Assembly: GCA_000824845.1 (NCBI GenBank) | Contig: CCNC01000179.1 | Span: 84,964-148,963, forward strand | Reading direction: 5' to 3' | From: Mesorhizobium sp. ORS 3359 | GTDB lineage: Bacteria; Pseudomonadota; Alphaproteobacteria; Rhizobiales; Rhizobiaceae | DNA: 64,000 nucleotides | Shown: one piece after another, positions 8,021 to 16,823 of the stretch | How positions within the stretch are numbered: position 1 is the first letter of the stretch | Layout of the letters: every line of letters begins with the position of its first letter | Notes under the pieces: generated by a model | Databases searched by the model: none | Seen by the model: the letters and a program-made list of their open reading frames with translations, nothing else | Told to the model about the DNA's origin: nothing | Made by a program: the position numbers and the translations under genes

Positions 8021-9328
8021 ATGATCAAGGAAAAATTCGACGCCATCGTTGTTGGGGCCGGCATGTCCGGAAACGCTGCTGCTTACACCATGGCAAGCCA
8101 CGGCCTGAACGTGTTGCAGTTGGAGCGAGGTGAATATCCGGGCTCCAAGAATGTTCAGGGTGCAATCATGTACGCGAACATGCTGGAGGAGATCATCCCG
8201 GATTTCCGGGATGATGCGCCTCTCGAGCGGCATTTGGTCGAACAGCGGCTTTGGGTGATGGACGATACATCCCACACCGGGATTCACTATCGGTCGGACG
8301 ACTTCAATGAGGCCAAGCCCAACCGCTATACGATCATTCGGGCCCAGTTCGACAAATGGTTTTCGCGTAAGGTGCGCGAGGCCGGTGCGACGGTTCTGTG
8401 CGAGACGACCGTGACGGAACTCGTGCGCGATGCCAAGGACAAGGTGGTCGGCGTCCGCACCGACCGGACCGGCGGAGAGATTTTCGCGGACGTTGTCGTT
8501 CTCGCAGAAGGTGTCTGCGGACTGCTCGGCACGCGCGCCGGGCTTCGCGAGATGCCGAGGCCGAAATCCGTGGCGCTCGCCGTCAAGGAAATGCATTTCC
8601 TGCCTGAAGAGGTCATCGAGCAGCGGTTCGGCCTCAAGGCCGGTGAAGGGTGCGTGATCGAGGCCGTGGGTACGATCTCCCGCAGCATGGCCGGGCTCGG
8701 CTTCCTTTACACCAACAGAGAGTCGATCTCACTGGGCATCGGCTGCCTTGTTTCCGATTTCGCTGCGAGCATGGAGAGCCCATACGTCGTACTCGACACG
8801 TTAAAAAATCATCCTTCGATCCGGCCGCTAATCGCGGGCTCAGAGGTGAAAGAATATGCCGCGCATCTCATTCCCGAAGGTGGCTACAAGGCGATTCCGC
8901 AGCTTTTTGGCGACGGTTGGGTGGTGGTCGGCGATGCCGCGCAATTGAATAACGCCGTCCATCGCGAGGGTTCGAACCTCGCCATGACCTCTGGCCGCAT
9001 CGCGGCTGAGGCAATCGTGCAGGTCAAGAGCCGCAAGCGTCCCATGACCAAACAGAACCTTGCTCTCTACAAGACCATGTTAAACAAGTCTTTCGTGATC
9101 AAAGACCTGAAGAAATACAAAGACATGCCGGACCTGCTCCACACAAATTCACGAAATTTCTTTACCACCTACCCGCAGCTGATGTCGCAGGCGGCCCAGA
9201 ACTTCATGCGGGTCGACGGCACCCCGAAACTCGACAAGGAAAAAGCGACCACTACTGCCTTCATCAAGGCGCGTTCGCGCTGGGGGCTGCTGAGCGATAT
9301 GGTCCGCCTGACATTTGCCTGGCGCTAG
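8021..9328 (+). CDS. fixC: Flavoprotein-quinone oxidoreductase FixC
   Basis: 435 residues, ETF:quinone oxidoreductase-like flavoprotein. The FAD Rossmann motif VVGAGMSGNAAAYTMASHG is at residues 9-27, followed by ERGEYPGSKNVQGA. The FAD-binding GDAAQLNNAVHREGSNLAM lies near 305-325. It starts at 8021 (GGGAGCTGG upstream), 10 bases after fixB. It sends one bifurcated electron to quinone. No truncation is seen. Confidence 0.97.
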   Translation: MIKEKFDAIVVGAGMSGNAAAYTMASHGLNVLQLERGEYPGSKNVQGAIMYANMLEEIIPDFRDDAPLERHLVEQRLWVMDDTSHTGIHYRSDDFNEAKPNRYTIIRAQFDKWFSRKVREAGATVLCETTVTELVRDAKDKVVGVRTDRTGGEIFADVVVLAEGVCGLLGTRAGLREMPRPKSVALAVKEMHFLPEEVIEQRFGLKAGEGCVIEAVGTISRSMAGLGFLYTNRESISLGIGCLVSDFAASMESPYVVLDTLKNHPSIRPLIAGSEVKEYAAHLIPEGGYKAIPQLFGDGWVVVGDAAQLNNAVHREGSNLAMTSGRIAAEAIVQVKSRKRPMTKQNLALYKTMLNKSFVIKDLKKYKDMPDLLHTNSRNFFTTYPQLMSQAAQNFMRVDGTPKLDKEKATTTAFIKARSRWGLLSDMVRLTFAWR

Positions 9329-9338
9329 GAGAGACGAG

Positions 9339-9632
9339 ATGACAATCGCAGCGTCACGCATCGAGGAGAAGCTCTACCAGAATCGCTACCTGGTCGATTC
9401 GGGGCGTCCGCATATCAAAGTGCGACGACACCAGAAGCCCAGCGCCAACCTGCTCGCGTTGACCCGCGTCTGCCCGGCCCAATGCTATGAATTGACCGAC
9501 GAGGGCCAAGTGGAGATCACCGCCGACGGTTGCATGGAGTGCGGCACCTGTCGGATACTGTGCGAGGCCAGTGGTGAGATCGAGTGGAATTATCCGCGGG
9601 GCGGCTTCGGTGTCCTTTTCAAGTTCGGATGA
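9339..9632 (+). CDS. fixX: Ferredoxin-like protein FixX
   Basis: 97 residues. The C-terminal half holds CPAQCY and the cluster motif CMECGTCRILCEA with the family ending GGFGVLFKFG. It starts at the ATG at 9339, behind AGGAGAG. It is the iron-sulfur partner of FixC that feeds nitrogenase. Ten bases follow fixC; 154 bases precede nifA. Confidence 0.96.
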   Translation: MTIAASRIEEKLYQNRYLVDSGRPHIKVRRHQKPSANLLALTRVCPAQCYELTDEGQVEITADGCMECGTCRILCEASGEIEWNYPRGGFGVLFKFG

Positions 9633-9786
9633 CCCATGCACGCCCGCGCCATTGCCAGAGCCGATACCTGGACGCGATAGCAGCATGACAATTTGCAATT
9701 GAACAGGGGCTCGTGAATACTAGGATATCGCGAGTCGAAAGAAAGGCGCTTTGGGAGGGGCACCTTACAACCCCTGAGGTGTTTCC

Positions 9787-11547
9787 ATGGGTCAAGTAAT
9801 GCGGGATCGGGAGCACAAGGTAGGGCTTCGCGACGCACGGGCACCTATCAAAGCCATGCACGAGCCGAACATCCCGATCAGGGGAATCTACGAGATATCC
9901 GAGATCCTGACCGCTCCCACGCGGCTGGAGATCACGCTTGCCAATGTCGTCAACGCACTCTCCTCGTTTGTGCAAATGCGTCATGGAGCAATGGTCCTCC
10001 TGGACGCGGAAGGAGAGCTGGAGATTGCCGCAACCGCCGGCAACAACCACGAACGTCAATCAGAGTGGCGCAGCGTCATACCGCAGGCCGTGGTAGACCG
10101 GATCGTCGCTACGGGGACGCCGCTCGTCGTACACGATGTCAGCAGGTCCGAACTGTTTCAGGCTGATCTTCCAACGGCTTCGAGTCGCGCCACCATGGCG
10201 GTTACCTTTATCGGAGTGCCAATAGAGGCCGAGGATGAAATCCTCGGTACACTGTCGATCGACCGTGTCCGGGACGGCGCCGCCAGCGTGCGTTGCGACG
10301 AAGACGTACGCTTCCTGACGATGGTCGCCAACCTTGTCGGCCGCACCATCCGCCTCCATCGCAGCCTGAGCACAGATGGTCAGCGGCTTGTCGAGGAGCA
10401 ACGGAGACCGGAGAAATCGGTCGACGAGAAAGAGACCCGCCCTGCCCGGCATTCGCATGTCAAAATCGACGGGATCATCGGGGAAAGTCCCGCACTCAAG
10501 CAGGTGCTTGAAACCGTCGCGGTCGTGGCAAGGACCAATTCTACCGTGCTGTTGCGGGGTGAAAGCGGCACCGGCAAGGAATTTTTTGCGCAGGCCATCC
10601 ATAAGCTTTCGGCTCGCAGCAAGAAGGCTTTCGTCAAATTGAACTGCGCCGCACTGCCTGAAAGCGTTCTGGAATCGGAGTTGTTCGGGCATGAAAAGGG
10701 CGCCTTCACCGGGGCTGTCGCGCAGCGCGCAGGCCGTTTCGAATTAGCGAATGGCGGAACCCTGTTGCTCGACGAAATCGGCGAGATTTCGCCTGCCTTC
10801 CAGGCAAAGCTGTTGCGCGTCTTGCAGGAAGGCGAGTTGGAGCGCGTCGGCGGTACCAGGACGCTAACGGTCGACGTCCGGCTCATATGCGCCACCAACA
10901 AGGACCTCGAGACGGCTGTCGTGAACGGAGAGTTCAGGGCCGATCTTTACTACCGCATCAATGTGGTGCCAATCATGCTGCCACCGCTCAGAGAGCGACC
11001 TGGCGATATTCCACGCCTTGCGAAGGCCTTCCTCGATCGATTCAATAGCGAGAACCATTGCGAGCTCGCCTTCGCGCCGCCGGCGCTTGACCTGATCTCG
11101 CAATGCTACTTCCCTGGCAACGTCCGTGAGCTGGAAAACTGCGTTCGAAGGACGGCCACTCTTGCGCGTTCAAGTACGATCGCCACTTCAGATTTTGCCT
11201 GCCAGAATAGCCAATGCCTGTCTTCCCTCCTCTGGAAAGGAGCCGACCGTGCAAACAACGGCTATGCCAGCGATGAATTCGGCCGCAACAGGATGCCGGT
11301 TGAAATGCCGCTGGGAGATAGGCGCTTCGGCGCCCCCGAGGGCGCAGCGGTGCCCGTCAACGGCCGCGGTCCGAACGATCCTGTCTCAGGTGCACCAGGC
11401 ATGCGTGTGACCGATTACGACCGGCTGATCGACGCGATGCAGAAGGCCGGCTGGGTTCAGGCCAAGGCTGGGCGTATCCTCGGCCTCACGCCACGGCAAG
11501 TCGGCTATGCCCTGCGTCGGCATGGTATCGAGGTGAAGAAGTTCTAG
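9787..11547 (+). CDS. nifA: Nif-specific transcriptional activator NifA
   Basis: 586 residues. Order: GAF-type sensory domain (about 30-190), sigma-54 AAA+ domain (about 220-455), linker, and C-terminal HTH (KAGRILGLTPRQVGYALRRHG). Walker A is GESGTGKEFFAQ, the sigma-54 contact loop is GAFTGA and Walker B is GGTLLLDEIGEI. The linker contains ENCVRR and a C-X4-C pair (CQNSQC), the cysteine arrangement of oxygen-sensitive rhizobial NifA. GAGGTG lies six bases before the start. No sigma-54 promoter was found in the 154 bases after fixX, so it is probably read through from fixABCX or from an unrecognised promoter. Mesorhizobium loti carries two nifA genes; this location after fixX matches a fixABCX-linked copy. 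Confidence 0.96.
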   Translation: MGQVMRDREHKVGLRDARAPIKAMHEPNIPIRGIYEISEILTAPTRLEITLANVVNALSSFVQMRHGAMVLLDAEGELEIAATAGNNHERQSEWRSVIPQAVVDRIVATGTPLVVHDVSRSELFQADLPTASSRATMAVTFIGVPIEAEDEILGTLSIDRVRDGAASVRCDEDVRFLTMVANLVGRTIRLHRSLSTDGQRLVEEQRRPEKSVDEKETRPARHSHVKIDGIIGESPALKQVLETVAVVARTNSTVLLRGESGTGKEFFAQAIHKLSARSKKAFVKLNCAALPESVLESELFGHEKGAFTGAVAQRAGRFELANGGTLLLDEIGEISPAFQAKLLRVLQEGELERVGGTRTLTVDVRLICATNKDLETAVVNGEFRADLYYRINVVPIMLPPLRERPGDIPRLAKAFLDRFNSENHCELAFAPPALDLISQCYFPGNVRELENCVRRTATLARSSTIATSDFACQNSQCLSSLLWKGADRANNGYASDEFGRNRMPVEMPLGDRRFGAPEGAAVPVNGRGPNDPVSGAPGMRVTDYDRLIDAMQKAGWVQAKAGRILGLTPRQVGYALRRHGIEVKKF

Positions 11548-11723
11548 AAGCCTGCGACGTCGAACGGTCAGGCCTCCTCGCGCCGTGTGCGAGTGGTGCC
11601 TTTGAGACGCCACTCGACGCGACGCATGTTGAAGCGCGGGAGCTACGTCATCGGTTTCTCTTTCCCGGGGCTGCCCAGGCCCGCATCCGCACTCAGATGT
11701 CGGCGGATCCAAGGAAGAAAAGA
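11548..11723. other. nifA-tdh spacer
   Basis: No gene, no clear rho-independent terminator and no sigma-54 motif were seen. Confidence 0.4.
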
Positions 11724-12758
11724 ATGTCCAACATGATGAAGGCGCTGGTGAAGGCCAAGGCTGAGCCGGGCATCTGGATGGAAGAGGTGCCGGTGCCGGA
11801 GATCGGCCCCAACGACGTGCTGATCAAGGTCAGGAAGACCGCGATCTGCGGCACCGACGTCCACATTTATAACTGGGACCAGTGGGCGCAGAAGACGGTG
11901 CCGGTGCCGATGGTGACTGGTCATGAATTCGTCGGCACCGTCGCCGATTTCGGCGCGGCGGTCACCGAGTACAAGGTCGGCCAGCGCGTCTCGGGCGAAG
12001 GGCATATCGTCTGCGGTCACTGCCGCAACTGCCGCGCCGGACGAGGGCATCTATGCCGCAACACGCTGGGCGTCGGCGTCAATCGGCCCGGCGCCTTCGG
12101 CGAATACATGGCGATCCCGCAGCACAACGTCGTGCCGATCCCCGATGACGTGCCGGACGAGATCGCGGCAATCTTCGATCCACTGGGCAATGCGGTGCAC
12201 ACCGCACTGTCCTTCGACCTGGTCGGTGAAGACGTGCTGGTCACCGGCGCCGGTCCGATCGGCATCATGGGCGCGCTGGTGGCGCAGTGCGTCGGCGCGC
12301 GAAAAGTCGTCATCACCGATATCAATCCGGTCCGGCTGGAACTGGCGCGCAAGCTCGGCGTGCAGCATGTCGTCGACGCCTCGAAGGAAAAGCTGCGCGA
12401 CGTCATGCCTTCGATCGGCATGAGCGAAGGGTTCGATGTCGGGCTGGAGATGTCGGGCGCCGCACCCGCCTTCCGCGACATGATCGACACCATGAACAAT
12501 GGCGGCAAGATCGCCATTTTGGGCATCGCGCCCACCGGCTTCGAGATCGACTGGAACAAGGTCATCTTCAAGATGCTGCATCTGAAAGGCATCTATGGCC
12601 GCGAGATGTTCGAGACCTGGTACAAGATGATCGCGCTCGTTCAGGGGCCGCTGGACGTGTCGGGGCTGATCACGCACCGCATTGGGATCGACGATTTTCA
12701 GGTAGGGTTCGATGCGATGCGGAGCGGCAGCTCGGGCAAGGTGGTGATGGATTGGTAG
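11724..12758 (+). CDS. tdh: L-threonine 3-dehydrogenase
   Basis: 344 residues, zinc-dependent medium-chain dehydrogenase. Oxidises threonine to 2-amino-3-ketobutyrate with NAD. Motifs: catalytic zinc CGTDVHIYNWD and GHEFVG, structural-zinc cysteines in CGHCRNCRAGRGHLC, Rossmann VTGAGPIGIMGAL. The start ATG at 11724 follows AAGGAAGAAAAG. The usual partner kbl (2-amino-3-ketobutyrate CoA ligase) is not adjacent. The codon use looks more like a housekeeping chromosomal gene (strong G/C third positions) than its nif neighbours, and it separates nifA from nifB, which are usually neighbours in rhizobia. It looks like an inserted passenger. Confidence 0.93.
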   Translation: MSNMMKALVKAKAEPGIWMEEVPVPEIGPNDVLIKVRKTAICGTDVHIYNWDQWAQKTVPVPMVTGHEFVGTVADFGAAVTEYKVGQRVSGEGHIVCGHCRNCRAGRGHLCRNTLGVGVNRPGAFGEYMAIPQHNVVPIPDDVPDEIAAIFDPLGNAVHTALSFDLVGEDVLVTGAGPIGIMGALVAQCVGARKVVITDINPVRLELARKLGVQHVVDASKEKLRDVMPSIGMSEGFDVGLEMSGAAPAFRDMIDTMNNGGKIAILGIAPTGFEIDWNKVIFKMLHLKGIYGREMFETWYKMIALVQGPLDVSGLITHRIGIDDFQVGFDAMRSGSSGKVVMDW

Positions 12759-13414
12759 GCGTTATGCCCCCGTCAAGCCTTGGTACTGCCAGCGCCACAC
12801 CGTCAGACGTTCGTTTGGGATTGAATACTGTCGGATAGTGATGCTCGTTTAGCGTTCGACGAAGGGTCCAACCCCGCCTTCCTGATAAACTCGCACTCCG
12901 CACCGGAGATCAAATGGACGCAGAGGATTAACGTCATCGTTGTCAATGGTCAGCGCCTCGGCAATATGCTTGTCGGCGCTTCGCTCGAAGCAGCGCGGCG
13001 GTGATACAGGTGGTGCACAGGAACCCCTCGTGGACAGCTTCAATCCGAGTAAGTTGAGCCCTGTCGATAGCGCCCGGGCCCATCTGCTCTTGTTCAGTCA
13101 CAAAAATCCCCCTTGGCCAGGTTGTTGATCGATCCTGCAGGCTCAGGGCAGCCGATCGTCCCGGAGAACTCGCTGCAGCTCCCGATCGGCATCGCGCTGG
13201 CGATCCGCCTCTAGATAGACCTTAGAGAAGGCCTCCAATGGCCAACCATGTTTTATGCAGCTTTTATGCTGGCAGTCCAATCGGCCGCGCACTATCCGCT
13301 TTGGAAGACCGCGCCCAATCTCGGCGACCATAAGCCTGCGCTCGGCCAGTATCGCTGGAACCCGGTGCCGCTGTGGAGCGAGCCGGCCTGTTCAAGTCGC
13401 AAGCCCGACAAAAA
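12759..13414. other. tdh-nifB intergenic region, possible small remnants
   Basis: About 650 bases without a confident gene. A 58-codon + strand frame at 13248-13424 (MFYAAFMLAVQSAAHYPLW...) ends inside the NifA site region. A 64-codon - strand frame lies at 12849-13043 (HIAEALTIDNDDVNPLRPFDLRCG...). Both look protein-like but neither was recognised; they may be debris from the event that brought in tdh. Confidence 0.4.
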
Positions 13415-13430
13415 TGTGACGTAACGAACA
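13415..13430. promoter_or_regulatory. NifA upstream activator site for nifB
   Basis: TGT GACGTAACGA ACA is a perfect TGT-N10-ACA match, 55 bases before the -24 element at 13485. Confidence 0.8.
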
Positions 13431-13484
13431 GGCGGAATCGTGCATGAAAGCCAACATATTGAACTGAAAACCGCGTTTTTGAGC

Positions 13485-13500
13485 TGGCACAACTTTTGCG
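13485..13500 (+). promoter_or_regulatory. Sigma-54 -24/-12 promoter for the nifB unit
   Basis: TGGCACAACTTTTGCG is a near-perfect RpoN promoter (TGGCAC-N5-TTGC), 39 bases before the nifB start. Confidence 0.9.
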
Positions 13501-13538
13501 GTTTGAACTGCGACGTCCACTCAGGAACGGAGCCGTTC

Positions 13539-15020
13539 ATGTCTCTACCGACGATTTCGCTTGAGAGTTTGGTCAGCACTAAATCCTTCGACCAGTTGCT
13601 GGCCACCGCGAAATCCGCCGGTTGCGCATCTTCATCCTGCGGCTCGTCCGCAAAGCCGGACGAGATGGACTCCGCTGTCTGGGAGAAGATCAAGGACCAT
13701 CCATGCTATTCCGAAGAGGCGCACCATTATTTCGCGCGCATGCATGTGGCGGTCGCTCCAGCCTGCAACATCCAGTGCAACTACTGCAATCGCAAATATG
13801 ACTGTGCCAATGAAAGCCGGCCCGGGGTCGTCTCGGAAAAGCTTACTCCAGACCAGGCACGACGCAAGGTGATCGCGGTCGCCAACGAAGTGCCCCAGTT
13901 CTCGGTGCTCGGGATCGCCGGGCCGGGCGACGCCTGTTACGACTGGAAGAAGACAAAGGCAACTTTCGAACGCGTCGCCACGGAAATCAGCGACATCAAG
14001 CTGTGCATCTCCACCAACGGTCTCGCGTTGCCGGATCGTGTTGCCGAGCTTGCTGACATGAATGTCGATCATGTGACAATCACCATCAACATGGTCGACC
14101 CCGAAATCGGCGCAAAGATCTATCCTTGGATCTTTTACAATCATCGCCGCCACACCGGCATCGACGCTGCCAGGATCCTGCACGAGCGGCAGATGTTGGG
14201 CCTGGAGATGCTGACCGCGCGCGGCATCCTCACCAAGATCAATTCGGTGATGATCCCCGGCGTCAACGGCGAACACCTGATCGAGGTCAATAAATGGGTA
14301 AAGGAGCGCGGCGCGTTCCTGCACAATGTCATGCCACTGATTTCCGACCCAGCGCACGGTACGCATTTCGGCCTGACCGGGCAGCGCGGCCCAACTGCGT
14401 TGGAACTGAAGACGCTTCAGGATCGCCTTGAAGGTGGCGTCAAGCTGATGCGCCATTGCCGGCAGTGCCGGGCCGACGCTGTCGGCCTGCTTGGCGAGGA
14501 TCGTGGCCAGGAGTTCACGATCGACCAGATTTCGGACGACATCACCTACGACGCCAGCAAACGCAACGCCTATCGGGAGGTGGTCGCGCGCGAGCGCGGC
14601 GATCACGTGGCAGCCAAAAGCCAAGCGGTCGAGACGGTCAAGGCAACGGGTTCGGGCAAATCGCTCCACATCGCTGTGGCGACCAAGGGCGGCGGCCGGA
14701 TCAACGAACATTTCGGCCATTCGAAGGAATTCCAGGTTTATGAGGTCTCTCACAGGGGGATCAGCTTCATCGGGCATCGCAAGGTCGAGCAGTATTGCCT
14801 CGGCGGCCGGGGCGCGGACGCCACCCTCGAAGGCGTCATAGCTGCGCTCAAAGGCATCGATATCGTGCTGTGCGCCAAGATCGGAGATTGCCCCAAGGAT
14901 CAGCTCGCGGAAGCTGGAATCCGGGCAATGGATGTTTATGGCTACGACTACATCGAGACCGCTATCAGCGCGCTTTACGCCGCCGAGTTTGGGAGCGAAC
15001 CACTGGCGGCGACGGCTTGA
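13539..15020 (+). CDS. nifB: FeMo-cofactor biosynthesis protein NifB
   Basis: 493 residues. A radical SAM enzyme building NifB-co (the 8Fe-9S-C core of FeMo-co). The SAM cluster motif is CNIQCNYCNRKYDC near residue 82. The GGE-like stretch is replaced by SVLGIAGPGDACYD. The C-terminal domain from about 375 (LHIAVATKGGGRINEHFGHSKEFQVY) is the NifX/NafY-like fold that holds the product. The start at 13539 lies between the promoter and the conserved N terminus (LESLVSTKSFDQLLATAKSAGCASSSCGSS). fdxN follows after 33 bases. Confidence 0.97.
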   Translation: MSLPTISLESLVSTKSFDQLLATAKSAGCASSSCGSSAKPDEMDSAVWEKIKDHPCYSEEAHHYFARMHVAVAPACNIQCNYCNRKYDCANESRPGVVSEKLTPDQARRKVIAVANEVPQFSVLGIAGPGDACYDWKKTKATFERVATEISDIKLCISTNGLALPDRVAELADMNVDHVTITINMVDPEIGAKIYPWIFYNHRRHTGIDAARILHERQMLGLEMLTARGILTKINSVMIPGVNGEHLIEVNKWVKERGAFLHNVMPLISDPAHGTHFGLTGQRGPTALELKTLQDRLEGGVKLMRHCRQCRADAVGLLGEDRGQEFTIDQISDDITYDASKRNAYREVVARERGDHVAAKSQAVETVKATGSGKSLHIAVATKGGGRINEHFGHSKEFQVYEVSHRGISFIGHRKVEQYCLGGRGADATLEGVIAALKGIDIVLCAKIGDCPKDQLAEAGIRAMDVYGYDYIETAISALYAAEFGSEPLAATA

Positions 15021-15053
15021 GCGTCTCGTCCCAACCGAATCAGGAGTTGAGAA

Positions 15054-15248
15054 ATGGCCTTCAAGATCATCGCCTCGCAATGCACGCAATGCGGTGCCTG
15101 CGAGTTCGAATGTCCATCGAGCGCGATCAAATTCAAGGGCGAGATCTATGTGATCGATCCGAAGAAGTGCACCGAGTGCAAGGAGGCCTTCGACACCCAG
15201 CAATGCGCCTCGGTATGCCCGGTGCCGGGGACCTGCATTCCCGCCTAA
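15054..15248 (+). CDS. fdxN: Ferredoxin FdxN (2[4Fe-4S])
   Basis: 64 residues. Two cluster motifs: CTQCGACEFECP (CX2CX2CX3CP) and CTECKEAFDTQQCASVCP (CX2CX8CX3CP), the spacing of the NifB-associated bacterial ferredoxin. A ribosome site (GGAGTTGAG) precedes the start. It probably supplies electrons to NifB or nitrogenase. It lies between nifB and nifZ. Confidence 0.95.
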   Translation: MAFKIIASQCTQCGACEFECPSSAIKFKGEIYVIDPKKCTECKEAFDTQQCASVCPVPGTCIPA

Positions 15249-15265
15249 CCCACTCGGGTTAGCGG
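15241..15265. repeat. Hairpin overlapping the fdxN stop
   Basis: CCGCCTAACCC-ACTC-GGGTTAGCGG folds into a stem of about ten pairs with one bulged base. The fdxN stop codon lies in the stem. No T-run follows, so it is more likely a processing or attenuation element than a full terminator. Confidence 0.5.
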
Positions 15266-15343
15266 AACGGTCGGGGTCGCTTCCGGACCACGCCATGACC
15301 TCCTTTATTAACGAACTGAAGCCGCAAGGAAGGAAGAAAGGGG

Positions 15344-15649
15344 ATGGGCCTCGGACGCGAACAGGAGGTCGAGATCCGCAAGCCTCCGCGATTTATGCCG
15401 GGCGAGCGGGTCCGTGCCACACGCCACATAAGGAATGACGGCACCTATCCCGGTAGGGAGATAGGCGCAAACCTCGTGCGGAAGGGCGATGAAGGCTATG
15501 TGCGCGACATCGGCACCTTTCTCCAGCAGTTCTACATCTATGCGGTCGAATGGTTCGATCGCGGCACCGTCGTTGGCATGCGCGCCCACGAACTGATCAG
15601 CCTCGACAAATCCGGGGATCCTTGTGCCGAAATCACTTGTGGTCACTAG
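15344..15649 (+). CDS. nifZ: Nitrogen fixation protein NifZ
   Basis: 101 residues. Recognised by the NifZ core (PGERVRATRHIRNDGTYPG, KGDEGYVRDIGTFLQQFYIYAVEWFDRGTVVGMR). NifZ assists P-cluster maturation of the MoFe protein. AAGGAAGAAAGGGG precedes the start. It lies 15 bases before fixU, in the same unit as nifB and fdxN. In M. loti R7A nifZ is NifA-regulated and needed for a fully effective symbiosis. Confidence 0.95.
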   Translation: MGLGREQEVEIRKPPRFMPGERVRATRHIRNDGTYPGREIGANLVRKGDEGYVRDIGTFLQQFYIYAVEWFDRGTVVGMRAHELISLDKSGDPCAEITCGH

Positions 15650-15664
15650 AAAGGGAACAGGCCG

Positions 15665-15877
15665 ATGAAGGTTATGATCCGCAAGACCGACGCCGGCCTA
15701 TCGGCGTATGTGCCCAAGAAGGATCTCGAAGAGCCGATCATCGGCGTCGAGAATGAAGAGCTATGGGGAGGGTCTATAACGCTCAGGAACGGCTGGCGGC
15801 TCGTTCTGCCCGACCTTCCGCGAGATACACCTTTGCCGATCACCGTCGAGGCAAGAAAGATCTCCGACGAGGATTGA
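15665..15877 (+). CDS. fixU: NifT/FixU family protein
   Basis: 70 residues beginning MKVMIRKTDAGLSAYVPKKDLEEPI and containing the conserved LWGGSITLRNGWRLVLP. A small protein found beside nif genes; its biochemical role is unknown. AAGGGAACAGGCCG precedes the start. It follows nifZ by 15 bases. Confidence 0.94.
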   Translation: MKVMIRKTDAGLSAYVPKKDLEEPIIGVENEELWGGSITLRNGWRLVLPDLPRDTPLPITVEARKISDED

Positions 15878-15918
15878 TGCCGCAGGTCGGCACCTGAGAG
15901 CGTCAACGGGAACCGAGC

Positions 15919-16803
15919 ATGAATAAGATCCTCGCCTTGGGCCATCTCATGATCAACCGGGACAGTCATGCCGCCAAGCAGCTTAAACTGCTGAAGAAGG
16001 CTCTCTGCGCCGATGAGATCATCCCGTATCTGGGTCCCGACCTGCTTCGGCTTAGGTACGAGGAACCACCGGTACCGCACACGCCGCAAGCCGTTGCCGC
16101 AGCATTCAACGCGCGGGCGCCCGCTCCTTCCAAGATTCGAACCAATATGTGGTCGGTCGCCCAATTCATCGAGCAGCGCCGGCATCGGCGGACGCTCCAA
16201 GCCTGGATGGCTGAGATATTCGCAGGCCCAGTGGCGCCGACCGTTTTCCATGCCTGGCTCGCGACACTTCCCCTCTCGCTGATCGTCGATAGCTGGTACG
16301 ATGGCGCCATGCGCGCGGCCTTCATAGACACCGGCCGCACTGATGTCGTCGAAATTCAAGGCGTCACGCGGGCGCACGCAGTTGGCGACGTTTGGACGAA
16401 AACGTACGATTTGTCTGGAACGGAACTCCAACCAGAATCGGCGGCAACGACAGTCCTCTATACCCCGCACGGCAGCATCAAGCCGGCGGCAAACTTCCTT
16501 ATCGCAGATTCGGATTACGTCGAAGCGCTAACCGAAATCGATATCCAGACTCCGATCCCGCGCGCCGTGAAGGAACGGCGCACCAAGCGCGGCTTCTTCT
16601 TCTTCGGCTGCCGGTTCGACGACCAAATGCTGCGCACCTACGCCAGACAGGTCATCAAGCGCTCAAGCGGCCCGCACTTCGCGGCTATTGAGTCGGCAAC
16701 GCTGACCAAAAACGAACGCCGCTTCCTTGCAGCAAACGCAATCACGGTCATAGACATGCCGGCAGCCGAAGCCGCGGCTCAACTGGTTGGGACAGGCGTC
16801 TAG
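15919..16803 (+). CDS. SIR2-like domain protein associated with the nif cluster
   Basis: 294 residues. A SIR2-like (SIR2_2-type) Rossmann fold is suggested by EIIPYLGPDLLRL near residue 33, LSLIVDSWYDGAMRAAF near 116, LYTPHGSIKPAANFLIADSDY near 178 and FFFFGCRFDDQMLRTYARQVI near 227. This order is typical of SIR2 proteins that bind NAD. The usual GAGxS start is altered to YLGPD, so deacetylase activity is uncertain. Start 15919 has a weak GGGA site; a second in-frame ATG lies at 15949. It sits 41 bases after fixU and 20 before an ABC exporter, probably in the nifB unit. SIR2-like proteins are known beside nif genes in other rhizobia, but function is not established. Confidence 0.75.
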   Translation: MNKILALGHLMINRDSHAAKQLKLLKKALCADEIIPYLGPDLLRLRYEEPPVPHTPQAVAAAFNARAPAPSKIRTNMWSVAQFIEQRRHRRTLQAWMAEIFAGPVAPTVFHAWLATLPLSLIVDSWYDGAMRAAFIDTGRTDVVEIQGVTRAHAVGDVWTKTYDLSGTELQPESAATTVLYTPHGSIKPAANFLIADSDYVEALTEIDIQTPIPRAVKERRTKRGFFFFGCRFDDQMLRTYARQVIKRSSGPHFAAIESATLTKNERRFLAANAITVIDMPAAEAAAQLVGTGV

Positions 16804-16823
16804 CAGATGATAACCAGCTTTGC

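Noticed and set aside
13632..15296. 554-codon open frame on the - strand
   Set aside because: Antisense to nifB and fdxN; composition is that of a shadow frame.
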